Positions 23,003-36,059 of a DNA stretch of 64,000 bases are shown here, piece after piece. A model generated the notes under the pieces. The model saw only the letters and a list, made by a program, of their open reading frames with translations. It was not told where the DNA came from and searched no databases. The DNA comes from Primula veris. Taxonomy: Eukaryota; Streptophyta; Magnoliopsida; Ericales; Primulaceae. Location of the stretch: positions 10,051,501 through 10,115,500 of the forward strand of contig OY821745.1 of NCBI GenBank assembly GCA_963682055.1. The letters are read 5' to 3'. The position numbers were made by a program, and so were the translations under genes. Within the stretch, counting starts at the first letter, position 1, and each line of letters starts with the position of its first letter.

Positions 23003-26000
23003 CGTTATCAGCACGATGCTCGCGGAGATTAAGATATACGCTCGCGGATATTGGAGATTTTTGGTAAACGCACAGATATTGGGTATCTATAAACCTTGAG
23101 GTTTATCCGGGTTAAATTGAGTTATTGCTATATCGACCTTCACTAAAATACGATGAGTACGGTATATTTTTTTATATACAATACGACACGATATAACTAT
23201 TGCACGTTGGTAGTGGTACTGTTACTTTGCCTATACAACCATTTACTGTACCGGTTTTGATGTTGAGTTGCATGCTAGTAACCATAAAATCTGATATTTC
23301 ATGTTCATTGAAAATAAATTTATTGTTTCATGCTACTGGATCTTATAAATTGAAATTAGAGGTAGACATAATCAAGTTATAATGTTATCATAACTTTTGA
23401 GGACAATATAGTTTACACCGCCTAACCAAACAATTATCCCAAAACTCTGGATAAAGAATATTCATGTAGGCCGTATGAACATGGTTATATAGTACTGTTC
23501 ACGAAAATTGTATTGTTATGGCTATATAAAGATTAACATGATTAAACTTTGGTTGGCTTATGCTTGTAACTCTGTTTTTTTTTTATGATTCATAAGACCT
23601 AGTTTCACATCACTGCAATAAAATTTGTACTCGTATATGTATGAATCAACTATAACTAATGTTTGGTCTTATAACGTAAATTAGAACATGCAAGTGTAAA
23701 ATTGACAATCACGTCCATGAGTTAAAATTTATTTGACTCCTTTGTATGTTATGGTGTATTTTAAAATTACCATGTATGTAAATTGCGTGTATATTCTTAA
23801 TTGGTAATTATAAATCCATATGATTCCTTGCATGTTTTAGTTACCATGAATAAAATGTACACATATGGCATATAATATAGATTATTAGATCTTTCTAGTA
23901 TAAACTGTGACTTATAATATCTCTGTTATGATTGTCTGCCATGTTAGTTAATGATGAAACAGGTACAATCTAGATAATTAATCACAGTACAATTTATTTA
24001 CTGCCATGTACAAATGTGTACAATATGATAATTTGCGAAATCATATATTTTCACATTTAAGTTGGAAAAATTATGAACCTTCCCTAAATAGGCTCACCTA
24101 TTTGGAAACGATGTCTAGGAAAGATATAGGCGGAAGTCGATATCCTAATGAGGTCGGGTTTTAAGTGGCATTCGTGCCCTCCACCCTCACCGTCTTTCCT
24201 GGTCGTGTTCAATTAGAGCTACCGAAAGGGGTTGACTAAATAATAATTTCCCCGAATGTGTTTATATAGTGATGTATGTTTCGCCGAATTGGTGTTTCAG
24301 TATCGACCCGTCGTTCGATCAATGAGAACCGATTCACATGAGAAGCAAAACTATTTTCGAACCTGTCGTTTCGAAACAAAGTTTGTGCTTGTGCAAACCA
24401 TAAACATATAAACCGGTAGTTTTATATGATAACTAATCCAGAACTCCCAACACATGTTGGATGCCATCTATGATGAGAAAAATCGTAAAACATACTTGCG
24501 AAATGACTGTTTAAACGTTGATTTTAATCCGTCACCACATGTTAGTCACCCTGATGTGTGAAAATGTGATGCCCAAATTTTTTTTGGATGCCATCTTTGA
24601 TGAGTAAAACACGAGTTTGTTGTTACCCTCGAGATGAATGCTAAGGCGTTGATTTTATTCCGCTGCCACATTTGAGACGTGATGACGTCTATGGTGAACA
24701 AATGTCTGAAATTGACATATTGGAGCAATCCTTCACCAAAATACTAGATTGAAAATTGTATTCCATAAGAAGTATCGTGAATTTATATTCACCATGTTCT
24801 TTTATCACCCATCTGTTATTGGATTAGAAAATTACCCTGGTGAGTAGTTTTAATCCTATTGGGTCAATGGCGAATTGTTTGCCTGATATTAATGCTCTTC
24901 GTGTACATTTTTTCCACGAATCGAGAACCGAGACAAGTGTTATTTGTCTCGAACTGTCGCAATCCCGATGAATCGCCTAGCCAAGCGAGATTTTAGACAA
25001 TCGTCAAAATCGAAAACCTGTGGCTCCAAGACAGTAATTGAAAGGAACAATATGGGTCGTTATCACAAAGCAAGAGATGATGCTCAAGGAGCCAACTCTA
25101 TGATATAAAGACAAAGGTCATGCACGGTTACTCCTTAAATAGTTCACAACTATTATAAAGGTGGAAAAACCGATGCTAATGTGGTTAAAGTTAATTGAAA
25201 GGAAACTCTTGAGACCCCCGATTTTGTGGCTCAAATGAGTTTGATACCTTTCTTTACTGATTTTGATAAATCATTGAGCCATTTTTTCGCTCATCTGGAT
25301 TATGTTTTTCCATTTGGATTATGATTTTTCCATTTGGACATACTTTTGTATTATGGTTTGCCTGTTTACAAAATTTCTCGAAATAATTTAAAGTGTTTTG
25401 AGCAAATTCCTTTGACAAATGTGACCAAACTTTAAATTATGAAATTTTAGGCAATACTTGTGGGGTAGTTGATTTTTTTTGGAAATAGTGGGTAACATTG
25501 TACCACATAATTTCACCAACTATTTGCCTAAAAGAGTACTCAGTGACAACGATTCTGGACCTGTCGTTCCAAATCAAAATCTTTGGTAAAACCAAATTGA
25601 TTTGTCAAATACGAGGTCTTATACTCATGTAGGTCCTGCCGTACCTTGTTGAGTTATAAAATATTCGAGAAAACCAGTGTTATCTGGTAATAGCTCATGA
25701 AAGAATTAAAATTTCTTTACATAGCCTCCATTCAATACGACTAAAAGCGTATTTTAGAGGAGTTGAAATGTCTTTTAAGTGGTTGCTACCACATTCTTTA
25801 AAGCATTTAAAATTACTTTATCATTTCGCCTGTCGTCGAAATGATAAATGATTTAAATGCTAAGACATGATTGTCTGTACTATCATTCGCCTGTCGTCGA
25901 TTGATAAGAGCATTTTGATATTGTGGCATTGACCGGATGAGATATTCCCGGGTCAAAAGACGATGCTTGATTCATAATCGCATCGCATTTGGATTCTCTC

Positions 26001-26389
26001 TGAGAATATATTTCGTAATTAATCCGAAATTCATGCCACTAATGCTCACTTTGAAAGACTAGTATGTGTAAAGATCACGAAAAGAACTCGTAGAATTCTT
26101 GTAAAGAATTGAAGGAGTTATTGTGGACTTATCCAACCATAAGACGGACCATAAATATAAATGGTTATGGTTGATGCATCGACAATAAGGTCACATGATT
26201 ATTGTTGTCCACAGAAATGCAGCATTTCCTAAACTTCTAGCCCTATCATTAAGTTGATGGCTCATGATCCGGATTATCCTGAAAAGTCTAGTTGACTTGA
26301 TAATTCCGAAGAGTAAAAAATTCGAAATTTCGATTTGAATTACTTGAGTTTGGAAATTCAAAATGAACATCCTGTCGATTATGTTCAGA

Positions 26390-28480
26390 CCCAAATGGAC
26401 TCACGGAAAGTTTGATGATGCAACTGCAAATGATTGCACGCATTTCTTGGTCTTGCGCACCAAGATTTATATTTCCGTGTGGGGTTACGCTATTTTGCTG
26501 CATTGGTCCGTCATGAGGCCCATAGACACTCAAACACCATATGCATACCAGCTGGTTACTGGTTATGAGCCAGAAGTCTCATATTAACGCGTGTTTGGAG
26601 TGCTTAATTAATATTTTGATTGAGCCGCTATAGCGTTCAAAATATGGACCTCTTAAGGGGACATAAGTCGATTATGAATCCCATACCTATCATTTGATAG
26701 AGTAACCTTGGCAAGCGATCTCTTTACCGCATGATATGCGAAAGTGACATCGCTAAGACTGTTCTCCCCGTCGTTTGGGGGAGATTTGCACGTTACCGTT
26801 GAGAAGAAACGACGTGAAGTAACGTGGCATAACCCACTCCGTCTTAGCTTGATCCCAAAAACTGCACTTAGTGATAACTAAGTGCATAGACTCCCTCAAG
26901 TCTAACTAAATGCCAGATGCATTTAATGACTTTATGAGATGTCACGAGATCATTTATACCTGCTGCAAAATTCTTGCAAGGATAGACGTCCCTGTTAGAC
27001 GCCGTGTTCCTGTCGTAACACGTTGCTTTGGCCGAACCCGCCAAGCAAAGGACGTTGTCGTCGGCCGTCAGTCTGTCATCCTTCCTAAGATATGAGGAAG
27101 TTGACCGGTTCTTAATTCGTTCAGCCCCAGAGGTGGTGAACTGAAACTCTTTTATCGCACGAGATTATAAAGGAGCAGGGAGATGTATGATTTCCTCCTC
27201 ATCCTAGGAATCTTGAAATATCTGTCGATCATGATATCTTAGACGATATTGAAGCGAAACGAGACTGTCATTGATTACTTGTTCATATATTCGGTGACGA
27301 CTGATAATATGAGCAAATTATGACAGAGAACCATGTACCGTTGCCTGAAATTAACGGAGAATAGACTGGACTAATGGAAACTTGCAATCCAAGTAGACTC
27401 ATTAGCGAAAGTGTGTTCGGACCTGTAGATCCAACACCACCAATGTTAAACGAGTTCGTTTATTTGGTTATTCGTAAGGAAAATTGATGAGAATAATGAG
27501 ATTGTAGAATGCTCGCCTAGTAGTGCAAGGCTTCTCTCACACCTTGGAATTGATTACGAGATGGTTGATTTCCTCAAAATGGACATTATAATAGTAGTTT
27601 CCGAAAAACTGAGTATGCAGCCATGTGATTGTGGTCACTGTTTTTATCTTTATGAGAATTTAGACAAAGAGATATAGATGAAGGTCACTGTGTAACTTCA
27701 TGTGCTTAAATCAAGTAGTTCCTGACCACGGAACACGATCTCAATTGACTGAGACGTTCACTATATGGATTAATATAATCCGAGCGGATGTGGTATACCG
27801 CCTAAGTGAGTACTTGATTAGCTTGGGATACTTGAACAAGTATTATGCCCTTGCGTGTTTTATTACGCGATCCATTTTTTTGGATTTGCCTTCGAGATGA
27901 AGGATCTTGGAAACACACGGTAGTGACTCGGCCTGATGATCGAGTCCCGTAAAGATTTAATCTAAGTCCATGATTCAGACTACACCCAGAAGGTGTTATG
28001 ACGTTTTAGTCATCATGACGCTAAGTCGTCAGATTCTCCCATGATCGTTCGATCACTAGACATTGATATAGACCCAGACCGTCCCTGATGAGACGATGAA
28101 GAGATATTGAACCATGATGTTCATATCTAAGTATAATAAGCGCATTATTGTACTTGGTCTAATGTGCTAGGACGAACATCTCGTCTGATGTGAATGGTAT
28201 AGCTCGACACAGCATCGCGCTAACACGCTGCCATCAAAATGGCATAAAAGACACATTCCCTTACCTTATGGTAATTTTGGAAGTGGGCTAGTTTATCCCA
28301 TTTTGCATCATCGAGTGTATCTATCCCCTTCGGTACTCGAATTAACGCAACCCTTTTTTGGTTATACCGATACCGGTTACTTATCAGACCCGCATAAGTG
28401 ATATTTCTAACATGGTCTGTCTTTACCATTAGGAATAAGGCAATATCTTGCAGGTCTTGAAATGACTCCAAACGAATCAC
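26390..28480 (+). pseudogene. Copia pol relic (integrase to RNase H)
   Basis: Plus-strand fragments match copia polyprotein landmarks. An integrase C-terminal stretch lies at 26450-26780 (WGYAILLHW ... VTGYEPEVS). A reverse-transcriptase stretch lies at 27530-27690, where VVSEKL and MKVT stand where copia has VVSEKLDMQL and MKVPEG. A later segment at 27790-27830 contains YRLSEYLISLGY. An RNase H stretch near 28350-28400 corresponds to the ADAGYLSDPHKA-like region. Many stops and shifts separate them, so it is non-functional. Confidence 0.7.
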
Positions 28481-28674
28481 TCTGATCTACTCGTGCTCTA
28501 TGAGACGACTAGAGAGTGTATATGACTTCAAGCTCGTATTAGCCATATTTGAATTACATATGCTCTGTCTCACGATCCAGATAAAACACTTGTCTTATTT
28601 GAGGACAACTTGTTGTTATCGATCAAGAGAGACATGACTAGATTATGCTATTTAGCATTTCTTGCCGAAATGAA

Positions 28675-29380
28675 TCTTCACATATGAAGTTTAAGAGCAT
28701 CTAGTTGAATGCTCGTTCTATTCCACGTTAGATTTTCTTGCATCCAGCCGTGTGCAAGTAAATGAAGCATCCAGTCGAATGCTCGTACTCTTTCTTGAAA
28801 TATGAAATCCTTGCACCCAGTCGTGTGCAAATGAGGGGGAGCATCCAGGTGAATGCTTATTGCACTAATTACTACTTAGTCGAAATTCTCGCACCCTGTC
28901 GTGTGCAAGTGAGGGGGAGCATCCAGTCGCATGCTCGTGTACTCTTTTTGTCCTTAGACCAAGGTTTTTTCCCACTGGGTTTTCCTTGTCAAGGTTTTTA
29001 GTGAGACACGTTCCCATCTTATCTCACTTAAGATTGCCGAAATTAGGGGGAGTATCCTGTTGTATACTTCTTACCACTGTGTACTCTTTTGTCCTTCGAC
29101 TAGAGGTTTTTCCCATTGGGTTTACTCTAGCAAGGTTTTGATGAGGCACATGTTTTGTGGTTGATCCCTACTACTACTATTGTTGTACTTTTTTTCCTTC
29201 GATCAGAGATTTTCCTATTGGGTTTGCTCTGACAAGGTTTTGATGAGACACACTGTTTTGTGGTTAGTTACTTACATGATATTTCGGCCTATATCATTCG
29301 GTTACACAGTTTCTCCTAGGTACCGGTTTTGTCCCACACTGGGTTTTCCGTCCCTAAGGTTTTTATGTGTTTAGCACTGC
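28675..29380 (+). repeat. Repeated 3' non-coding modules of the copia element
   Basis: Two module types recur between the RNase H relic and the 3' LTR. One has GAGGGGGAGCATCCAGT with GTGCAAGTG, with copies near 28690, 28745, 28835 and 28915. The other has TCCCACTGGGTTTTCC followed by AAGGTTTT and GAGACAC, with copies near 28960, 29095, 29200 and 29315. The first resembles extra polypurine tracts; the second can fold into a short hairpin on CCCA/TGGG. Confidence 0.7.
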
Positions 29381-29442
29381 GAATGAACTCGACTCAGATC
29401 GACTGCATGAAGACGAAAAATTCAAGACGTCCAAAGGGGAAG

Positions 29443-29666
29443 TGTTGTAAGATATTATTGGACTATTGGACCTTACTCATAGTGTGTCTAAGTTGGGCTT
29501 TCTATCTTGTATAACCCTAACCTCTAGTATATAAAGAAGGTTAGAGTTCCCTTTTATTCATATATTCTGATTAATAAAGTCTCCCTTATTATTGTTTCTC
29601 ATACCTCTCTCTATATCTATACATATCTCTATATATATCTATAACGAGCTAATATGTCACACAACA
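29443..29666 (+). repeat. 3' LTR of the 22.8-29.7 kb copia element
   Basis: Same length (224 bp) as the left LTR, differing at about 12 sites, several clustered near its start (positions about 29460-29495). It is preceded by the polypurine tract and followed by the CTACT duplication. Confidence 0.92.
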
Positions 29667-29671
29667 CTACT

Positions 29672-32600
29672 TATTTACTACCACTTCTACCGTTCTACGT
29701 ACATGACAAGCTACAACTGAGTATATTTTTAGTCAACAAATGCAAATATACAAATCATAATAAATTGCATTAAGGGATAATCATGCATGGCACTGAAATT
29801 ACTCTTAAAAAAGTTCATGTATGTATATGAGTGCCCCTTGTAACTTTGTTTATCATTTGACACTAAAATTCAATAATAATATTTATCTATTTGTTCCATA
29901 TATTTCATTTATCAAAGTTAGGATTCTCTGGTTTTAAAATGCTACGAACTATTTTTTATATATTTCTTTATGAAAAGTAATTGCAAGTATTCCAGGTATG
30001 CGCCTAATAATTAGTCCGATTATAGCAAAACAATTAAAAAAATTTAGGTGCAGTCTACTTCTTTGTTTCATTTCTATATAAAATGTATAGTAGGGATGGT
30101 AAAAACTTAACTAACGTTGAATACTTTTAATTTCTTTAATATCTGATAGATAAATGAGAAAATAACAAAAATACAGTTCAAATATTTATAGGAAACTGGG
30201 AATTTATACTTTAATTAATATGCTATTTCTCTTTGTACTCAAAATTTATTAAGACAAATAATACAAAGGAGTTCTTTTTTCTAAGTTAGCACGCCTACCA
30301 AATCTCCAAGTCCTGCTCAAAGCACTAATTAACTCGTAATTTGAGGCCAAACCCAAAAATCGATCTCGATGATACGCTCTTATTCCAAACGCAAAAGTTA
30401 TTCTTGATGATCTCTCTCACTTTTCTAATGTCATTTAAAACAATATGAGCCAAGGAATCGATATCTAAGTTTTCGTTTAGAGGGTCGAAGTTACCAGTTA
30501 TCAAACGAGAGAAACACTCTTTCTTTTTTCAAAAGTTTTTATATTTAAAATATGGAAAAAATACAAAAAGTGTATCGTATTACCAATGGTTAACGATTTA
30601 GATACTTGAGTACCAATTTTAACAATTTTGGGTTAAGAATCTAACATAAATCGACAAAATTGCGGTCATTATATTCATATTTCAGGATCTATATTTTTTA
30701 TGCATGTTGACATAATTACACTCGTTATGTGATAATTGAGAGAACGTAGATGCAATTTCATCGTTTTGATTAATATGAGAGTCTCAATTATGATAAATTT
30801 TATAGATCAGTGTATAAATCGTTAAAAAACGTACTCATATAAAACAAAACTATCAATTCAAGAATGTATAGGGTTTCAGCGTTGAATCAATTTAAGCTTC
30901 TACAGTCTAATAGAAGTATTTTGAGCAATAAATTTCATAAGCTATATTTTTAACGCAAAATTCTACAGAAGTCAGTGTTTTAGGCATTGTAGCATATATA
31001 TTAGAGTTCTTCAACCACTCATTGTTTGATTAAACTGTCTTCGAGAGTGAAAATATGCATTAAGATAGAGAGGAGAGTGAGTGATATACGAGTTTTTGAT
31101 TTTTTTATCGCATGTTCCGTCTATGTTTTTTGATAATGTGTCACGGAGTTTGACACTTGAGGCAGTTTCGTTGTACAAAATGGAGGTGTTTGTTTCCGAA
31201 GACATGGCAGACATGTATTGCACGAAGGGAATTTTTGTAATTAGCCAAAGGAAACTGTGTTTTCACTAATTTTATCTTTTGAAAGTTTATTGAACCGGTC
31301 GCCCATTACATGCGGCCAATTTAGTCTTTACATGTCCCGTTATTGGATGGTAACTGTATAGTATAATTTACGATTATGTGAACCAAGTAATTCATAGAAA
31401 GTCACAATTATGTACTATATTGTTAACAATATCATTTATGGGTGAACTAAACTCATATATTATGAACGCTGACAATTAAGCCGAACACGAAAAATTTCAA
31501 AAACGATAATATTTATTATTAAACGAGTCGAACATAACATAAAATTTAATAACCCGAACACAAAAACTTTTCAAATATACGTTATCACCCTTTCCTATGA
31601 TTGGTTACTTGCCAATGCTGAAAAGTACTCTCCAAAAGGATATACAAGTAGAATTGTAAAAAATTAGTTCCCAGTTGCATGGTACCTATAAACTTTTTTT
31701 TTATAACTTTTTCATTTTGAAAATTCACTTGGGTTTGCGATCACTGTTTTTTTTTTTTTTTTTCTTTAAATCTATATTTTAGAGAAATATAACTAGAAAG
31801 GGTAAAAGCAAAAACGTCTCATATTTTAGAGATTTTTATAGCTTTCTCACATAATTTTCAGAATTTAAATAAATATTGATATTATCTCAACTAAAGTTTT
31901 ATTCGTATGATTGGCGTGTTAGTGGCTCGTTTCGAGATGATATGTGAAAAATAATCAAAAAAATGTGTTATAAGTCAATTTTGATTGAAAAGGCAAAATT
32001 ATATTACATAATGACAAACATCAACATGTTTTTTAAATAAATCATTTTTCCTATTTTTTTGAAAGCAGCTTTTTGACGGTAAATAATTAATTATCCTTAT
32101 AATTTAGTATCCTTAACTATCATTAATTATTAATACGCTTTAATTTAACAGTTGCACGATTCAGCACCTGCCGTTAACTATATATTGGATGATATTTTGA
32201 CATGTAAGTAAGTTAATTTATATTACCACATCACCCATTTCCGTTAGATTGATGAATATTTTTATCTTTGTCACGTCATCATTTCACCTAATTTAATAGT
32301 TAATGGTACGATATAAAATAGTGCAATTAATACAGTAATCGGCACTAAACGGAATATTTTGTACTTAGTAGTAAAATGGCACTAAACAGAGATGAAATGC
32401 AAGTAGATGGTAATTAAAATACTTACAAATCCCGACACAGACATACAATTAGAAATACCCAGCTACAAATCTGGTTAACTCCAGAATAAGTTTCATGCAA
32501 ACTCATTCCATTACTATAAAAAAAAAAAATTTGGTAAAACCATAAAACCAGATTTTAGGTACGCCCGTCATTTGGAGTAGTGGCTGTGCATAAAGATTGA

Positions 32601-33381
32601 ATAAAATCATATTTTCATCAAAGTTAGCATAAGAGGTATTAATGTCAACCCGATCGATCACTAGCTAACAGCTCAACATTGATATTAAGTTTCTCCGTTA
32701 ATCACTAATAACAACATGGTTGAATATCAAATAATAACAAAATGGTTCATAATATAGCCAATGCAATTTAACAATCTAATTAACGCTAAGTAAGTTGGGC
32801 CAGAGGCAGTGATATTCGTTTATTGTGGTTGGAATTGGCTTAGTAAAGCAAACTATGGGGAGAGAAAGAATGATTAAATTTCTTACATTTGTGATATATA
32901 ATTAAACAGTGACATTATTTGTCAACTGAGTTCTTTATTTTTCTTTCTTTCACCAAAAAAAACATTTAAAAAACCACATATACTCTCGCCTTCTTCAACA
33001 AAAAAATTAAAAACCATATACCATTTGAAAAGAAAATACATACTGTGTTTGTTGGTAATGACTATAATTTGGACTTGAATTCAGTCAATGACAAAAATTA
33101 CAAACCACTAGTACACAGAAATGGTTCCGTCAAAAAACATTATTCACATTTCATAATTGATAGTACAAAAGATGCTTAAATTGATTTCGTAGTGATTTTC
33201 ACGTCTTGCAAGCAAAGTTGCTTGGGCAATTTTAGTAAACTGTGTCTGTGCCATTATGTGTGAAGAGAAGGAGAAGATTCAGAAACTTTTGCTAGCTATA
33301 TGTATTACGGCTAAAATTGATTTCATTTTTTTTTATTCTTTTTAACAAATAGTAATATAGTAATGTCCAGCGTTTCCTTTT
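29672..33381. other. Intergenic, no gene seen
   Basis: AT-rich, with short chance ORFs only (for example about 31010-31270 on both strands, without family likeness). No repeat or element could be named. Confidence 0.5.
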
Positions 33382-33605
33382 AAATTTTGACTTTTAATAT
33401 TATTATTTTTGGTATTTATTGTTTTTTTGGTAATTTATAAGTTATTAATACTAATAAATACCAAAATAATAATATAAAAATTCAAATTTTACAGAGTTTT
33501 TTTCGAACAATCACTTTAGAAATAAAATAAAACATTGATTTAAAAAAAATCAAAAAAAAATGTAAATACATATAAAAAAAGCGATAATATAAGCAAAACA
33601 TGAAA
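33382..33605. repeat. Uninterrupted copy of the repeat split at 16.2/18.4 kb
   Basis: This copy runs without a break across the point where the 16 kb copy is interrupted. It reads AATAAAATAAAACATTGATTT at 33521-33540, where the other locus has its target duplication and the 1987-bp insert. It serves as a natural pre-insertion allele of that repeat. Confidence 0.72.
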
Positions 33606-34204
33606 TTAGAAACATGATTAGATGTGCACCCACCTGTCCTCTCTTGCTCCATCAGAAAACCATAACATGAATTTACTCAATGAAATTGCCAAAATTACAA
33701 ATTAACAGTACACGGAACTGGTTCCCCCAAAGCATATATTATAAAATATGCTGAAATTGATTTTCTACTGATTTGGGCCAATTTTCTGGTCTTGCAAGCA
33801 ATTTCAGTAGGGGCGGAATCAGAATAATTTTCTTCGGGAGGCCGTGGTGTAAAAAATATGTCGAATAGAAGAAAAAAAATGTCTAATACAATTTTTTTTT
33901 ATTTTTTTATGTTAAACATAGTATAAAATAAATACAAATGACATTGAAAAATAAAACTGTCCACTAACAGGGTAAGGTTTTCTTTTTCTTTAACATTACT
34001 TAGTAATAAAATTAGTAGTATTTAGTATGATCTTTTCAATAACTAACATGATTTTTTAGATCTTATCATTGGTCGGTTAGAGGTTGGAGAAAAGTTAGAG
34101 CAAGTATGAAAAATGACTTTTACTAATTATATATATATATTTTTTATTTTATTTTGTGATATATTTTATCCTAATTCTTTTTTATTTTATTTTTTATTTT
34201 ATAG
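33606..34204. other. Intergenic, no gene seen
   Basis: AT-rich. A patch at about 33808-33860 (GTAGGGGCGGAATCAG, then CTTCGGGAGG) resembles ends of dispersed plant repeats, but no element was delimited. Confidence 0.35.
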
Positions 34205-34208
34205 AAAA

Positions 34209-34577
34209 ATGCTTGAAGGGGTTGGCCAACCATTCATGTCGATTTTGCCTCCTCAACTTCCCCATTTGGTATATCCTAACTTTATTTTTTACAAAAAAAC
34301 ATAACTACTAATAATTTCATAAATTAATTCTCTTATCTCTGTTCATAAGTATGGCTTATCTCTCAGCACCAAAACAACTCTTCTGTTTGCAATGAAAGAA
34401 GCCAAATTAAAGTTTGCAATGAGAAAAGGCCAAATCAAAGTAACTGTGCTCGGTAAAGAAGGGTGTGGGAAGACCATTTTTCTAGAGGGAGTTAAAGGGG
34501 TGCCAGTAGGAACGGAAAATTGTACTGAATGTGTCGGTTTTGGTGAGATCACTTTTCAAGATATCAGGAGTGACTAG
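34209..34577 (+). CDS. Unrecognised small two-exon ORF with a P-loop-like motif
   Basis: Exon 34209-34268 ends at donor GTATAT. Exon 34350-34577 follows acceptor CATAAG, in phase 0, giving 95 residues if ATG 34209 is used. Without splicing, the ORF from ATG 34392 gives 61 residues. The second exon is unusually clean and hydrophilic. It contains VLGKEGCGKT, which fits the Walker A pattern GxxxxGKT, and a later C-x-x-C (CTEC). I do not recognise the family. It may be a captured exon pair from a larger gene, since a 95-residue protein with only Walker A would lack the rest of an NTPase fold. No start context or promoter evidence. Confidence 0.35.
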
Positions 34578-35414
34578 GTTATTTCTAATAAAATTCATCT
34601 ATTAGTTTCTTTTTTCCGAATTTTTGTCAGTCAATAGAACTGATGTTTGTTTCGACACTGTGGTTAGATTCTAGTTGCATATCTTGGTATTTTTTTAAGC
34701 ATTTTTTTCATTTATTTAACACTTGTTTAGTCATGGTGGGGTATGACCGAATAATCCGTTTATAACATAAGATTGTAATGGACTAACGGTGCAAATGAAA
34801 TTAGTTTATTTTTGATGAGTAGTTAGTTTGCTAACTGTTTGTGAATAACACGTTCTAGAGTTACTTGTCAGCAAATGAGACTAAGCTCACATGTAATTCG
34901 ATTAGACCTTGACATGACTTTTATGTCAATAAAATTGATGTAGGGATTCATGTTAGGCACTAAGGATAAAAGTGAGTTACAAAGGAACGTGCAGTTTATT
35001 TATTTGGTGTTAGCTTTACATTCATTGTTGGTGTTAAAGGTAAATCGGATAAACTGAAGTGAGCGTATCGACCAAAATACAATCTGTCATACTTACCGGT
35101 TTACTATTATTATTATCATTGTGTTTACGATTAAGATTTAGATTGTAGCTTGATTGGATTTGTTGTGAAATGCTTTGCTTGTAGAGATGTTTTTATCATT
35201 GTAGATTCCTTGTGTGAATCTTCTCAAAACAGACCTAGTGGTCTTCATATTGGATATCACAGTGGATGACAACATTTGAAGACAAGACCCTTCTTTATTT
35301 AATTTATATTTGTATATGCAAATGAAGCTATTATATTTCAACTATGACTTAAAATTCAAATGATTTAGTTTTTATTTTAATATGGAAAAAAATATGACTC
35401 AACATGTATATATA
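34578..35414. other. Intergenic, no gene seen
   Basis: No coding signal beyond chance ORFs. Base composition is slightly less AT-rich than around 33 kb. Confidence 0.4.
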
Positions 35415-35725
35415 ATTAATTTATTCCAAAGTTAGGTTTAATCTTGTTGAGTTTTTAAAATTCTATGATAAAATATCACATTACAAAAAAACTAAGGATA
35501 CCCACTATTTTTTTTCCCGAAACTATAGTGATACTTTGATACTTAAACCATTTTTTTAAAACCAAAGTGAAAGTTACGCATACTAATAAAAAGAAAATTT
35601 CATTCAATTTTATCTATTTACTAATCATTTCTACTCTCTATGAGTTAATTATAAACGGTTTTGGTAACAAATCGGGGTATCGTCTAAACAATAAATGTTT
35701 CCCAAAATAAATAGTATTTAATGCA
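35415..35725. repeat. Dispersed repeat, copy 1 (partner at 55.8 kb)
   Basis: About 310 bases from TTATTCCAAAGTTAGGTTTAA to ATGTTTCCCAAAAT match 55815-56125 in the same orientation with scattered substitutions and small indels. It is non-coding. The class is unknown; no terminal repeats were identified. Confidence 0.7.
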
Positions 35726-36059
35726 TATATTGTTGCATTTATACGATTTAAATTTTAAATACGTTTATAGAATAGGTGATGCCTTGAATTGAGTAGTTAA
35801 CGACTAAGGGTAAGACCCTATAAGATTGAGACTATTCGGTCGTGGCACAAGTTGGGCTTTGAACCAGTTAGTAACTTGGTCACGGCTAGTGGGAGAGATG
35901 GTGGTAAAACACCATGCATGAAGGGTGTAAGTTTGATTGGGTCCGATGTAGAAGGGCTTAGTGAATAGCGATGGATTAGAGTTTGGGAATGAAATCCAGG
36001 GTTTTGGACAGGATGATTCCGCGGTGTTTAATGTTAGGGGTATGGAAGGTGCGACCACG

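Larger units (their letters stand above)
22779..29666 (+). mobile_element. Decayed full-length Ty1/copia LTR retrotransposon
   Basis: The element has 224-bp LTRs at 22779-23002 and 29443-29666, both TG...CA. It is flanked by the 5-bp target duplication CTACT (22774-22778 and 29667-29671). A polypurine tract CCAAAGGGGAAG abuts the right LTR, so it lies in plus orientation. I count about 12 mismatches between the LTRs (about 95% identity). The interior is riddled with stops and frameshifts, but fragments appear in copia order: integrase-like text about 26400-26780, reverse transcriptase about 27530-27900, and RNase H about 28310-28480. The site after the left LTR (TTATCAGCACG) is the likely primer-binding site; it differs from the usual TGGTATCAGAGC. 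Confidence 0.9.

Noticed and set aside
26288..26533. Minus-strand 81-codon ORF
   Set aside because: Antisense to the integrase relic of the 22.8-29.7 kb copia element.
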